From the NCBI GenBank assembly GCA_012512335.1, contig JAAZEK010000417.1, forward strand, positions 1 through 15,115: 15,115 nt of DNA. The letters are read 5' to 3'. Position numbers and translations under genes: made by a program. Below, in pieces: positions 14,139 through 15,115 of this stretch; the first letter of the stretch is position 1; every line of letters begins with the position of its first letter. Under the pieces are notes generated by a model that made no database searches, had not been told where the DNA came from, and worked only from the letters and a program-made list of their open reading frames with translations. The DNA is from Clostridiales bacterium. Lineage in GTDB: Bacteria > Bacillota > Clostridia > Caldicoprobacterales > DTU083.

Positions 14139-15104
14139 ATGAAATTAGGCGTTTTTACTGTTGTTTTAGGCGAATACAGCACAGAAGATGCATTTAAGTA
14201 TCTTTCTGATTCTGGTGTACAAGCTGTTGAAATTGGAACAGGTGGTTTTCCGGGTACAGCCCATGCTAACCCCGATGAATTGTTAGCAGATGACAGCAAA
14301 GTTCAAGGCTTACTGGATTTAGCAAAGAAGTATAATCTTGAGATTAATGCATTGAGTTGCCATGGCAATGCTGTTCACCCCCAAAAGGAAGTTGCAGACA
14401 AATTCCATTCAGATTTTGAAAAGACAGTTTTATTAGCTGAAAAAATGGGCTTAGATAAGATAATAACCTTCTCTGGCTGTCCTGGAGATAGTCCAAACTC
14501 ACTATACCCTAATTGGGTTACATGCCCTTGGCCGGAAGATTTTCTAAAAATACTTGATTATCAGTGGGATGAGGTGCTAATACCTTATTGGAAGAAAGCT
14601 GCTGCATTTGCTGCAGATCACGGGATTAAGAAGATTTGCTTTGAAATGCATCCTGGATTTAGTGTATATAATCCCGAAACCATGCTGAAAATCCGTGATG
14701 CAGTTGGTGATATTTTAGGTGCTAACTTTGACCCAAGTCATCTGTTCTGGCAGGGCATTGACCCTGTTGCTGCAATTCGCAAGTTAGGTAAAGCTATCTA
14801 TCATTTCCACGCTAAGGATACCAAAATCGATCCTATTAATACTGCGGTTAATGGCGTTCTGGATACCAAGCATTACGGCGATGAAATCAACCGCTCCTGG
14901 ATTTTCCGTTCTGTAGGATATGGTCATGATTATCAGCTGTGGAAAGATATGATAAGCAACTTGAGAATGGTTGGGTATGACGATGTTATTAGCATAGAGC
15001 ACGAAGATAGTCTGATGTCTGGCAATGAAGGACTTCAGAAGGCTATTTCATTCTTGAAAGAGGTACTAGTCTTTGAAGATACAGGCGAAATATTCTGGGC
15101 ATAG
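14139..15104 (+). CDS. Sugar phosphate isomerase/epimerase-like TIM-barrel protein
   Basis: This 321-residue protein belongs to the xylose isomerase-like/AP endonuclease 2 TIM-barrel superfamily, which isomerises or epimerises sugars, inositols and related compounds with a divalent metal. The probable metal ligands are Glu169 (CFEMHPG), Asp198 (NFDPSH), His224 (YHFHAKD) and Glu287 (SIEHED), the four positions conserved in these enzymes. The first strand, MKLGVFTVVLGE, and the phrase 'VEIGTGGFPG' are typical of a subgroup often found in clostridial sugar-degradation loci. A TTG in frame lies at 14136, but ATG at 14139 is preferred because GGGAGG (14125-14130) is eight bases from it. The gene is divergent from the glycosyltransferase, and its downstream partners lie outside the window. 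The substrate is unknown. Confidence 0.92.
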   Translation: MKLGVFTVVLGEYSTEDAFKYLSDSGVQAVEIGTGGFPGTAHANPDELLADDSKVQGLLDLAKKYNLEINALSCHGNAVHPQKEVADKFHSDFEKTVLLAEKMGLDKIITFSGCPGDSPNSLYPNWVTCPWPEDFLKILDYQWDEVLIPYWKKAAAFAADHGIKKICFEMHPGFSVYNPETMLKIRDAVGDILGANFDPSHLFWQGIDPVAAIRKLGKAIYHFHAKDTKIDPINTAVNGVLDTKHYGDEINRSWIFRSVGYGHDYQLWKDMISNLRMVGYDDVISIEHEDSLMSGNEGLQKAISFLKEVLVFEDTGEIFWA

Positions 15105-15115
15105 GTCTTAACAAA

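Noticed and set aside
477..15104. One large mannose-glycan utilisation operon
   Set aside because: Strand changes, terminators and unrelated genes (BrkB, citrate synthase) break the region into separate units.

Overview
The window reads as a stretch of chromosome from a low-GC, Gram-positive anaerobe of the class Clostridia. This is inferred from the AT-rich codon use, strong AGGAGG-type ribosome binding sites, lipoprotein-type sugar-binding proteins, a membrane-anchored AraC regulator of the kind common in Firmicutes, and a small conserved protein of a type I associate with clostridia. The genus cannot be fixed from the sequence. There is no rRNA, tRNA, integrase, transposase, phage gene, CRISPR array or recognisable defence or toxin module.

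Layout. Positions 3-212 are the tail of a DUF3502-type ABC sugar-binding lipoprotein, closed by a strong terminator. A promoter then drives a two-gene unit (477-4378): a two-TM AraC-family sensor-regulator, translationally coupled by a 4-base overlap to a second, full-length sugar-binding lipoprotein. A bidirectional terminator separates it from a small convergent gene (4595-4882, minus). Next come an 88-bp inverted-repeat element, a YihY/BrkB-family membrane protein (5126-5959), and a convergent citrate synthase (minus) whose terminator lies in the end of the BrkB gene. A 334-bp divergent spacer carries a half copy of the 88-bp element. It is followed by a 51-aa two-helix membrane protein and a large cytosolic GH38 alpha-mannosidase (7924-11289).

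Downstream of the mannosidase is a 554-bp non-coding block packed with at least three unrelated repeat families. Then come an aldo/keto reductase (11844-12680), a 47-bp tandem repeat, a convergent GT4 glycosyltransferase (minus) and a divergent sugar phosphate isomerase/epimerase-like TIM barrel (14139-15104).

How the genes fit together. Carbohydrate use is the main theme: two binding lipoproteins, a sugar-type regulator, a mannosidase, an aldo/keto reductase and a sugar isomerase-like protein. Strand changes and terminators show that these are several independent units, not one operon. No ABC permease is visible; it may lie upstream of base 1. I see no clear new multi-gene system. The least explained material is the repeat-rich non-coding DNA around 11140-11750 and 12684-12777, the 88-bp element with its half copy, and the self-contained AraC sensor plus binding-protein pair.
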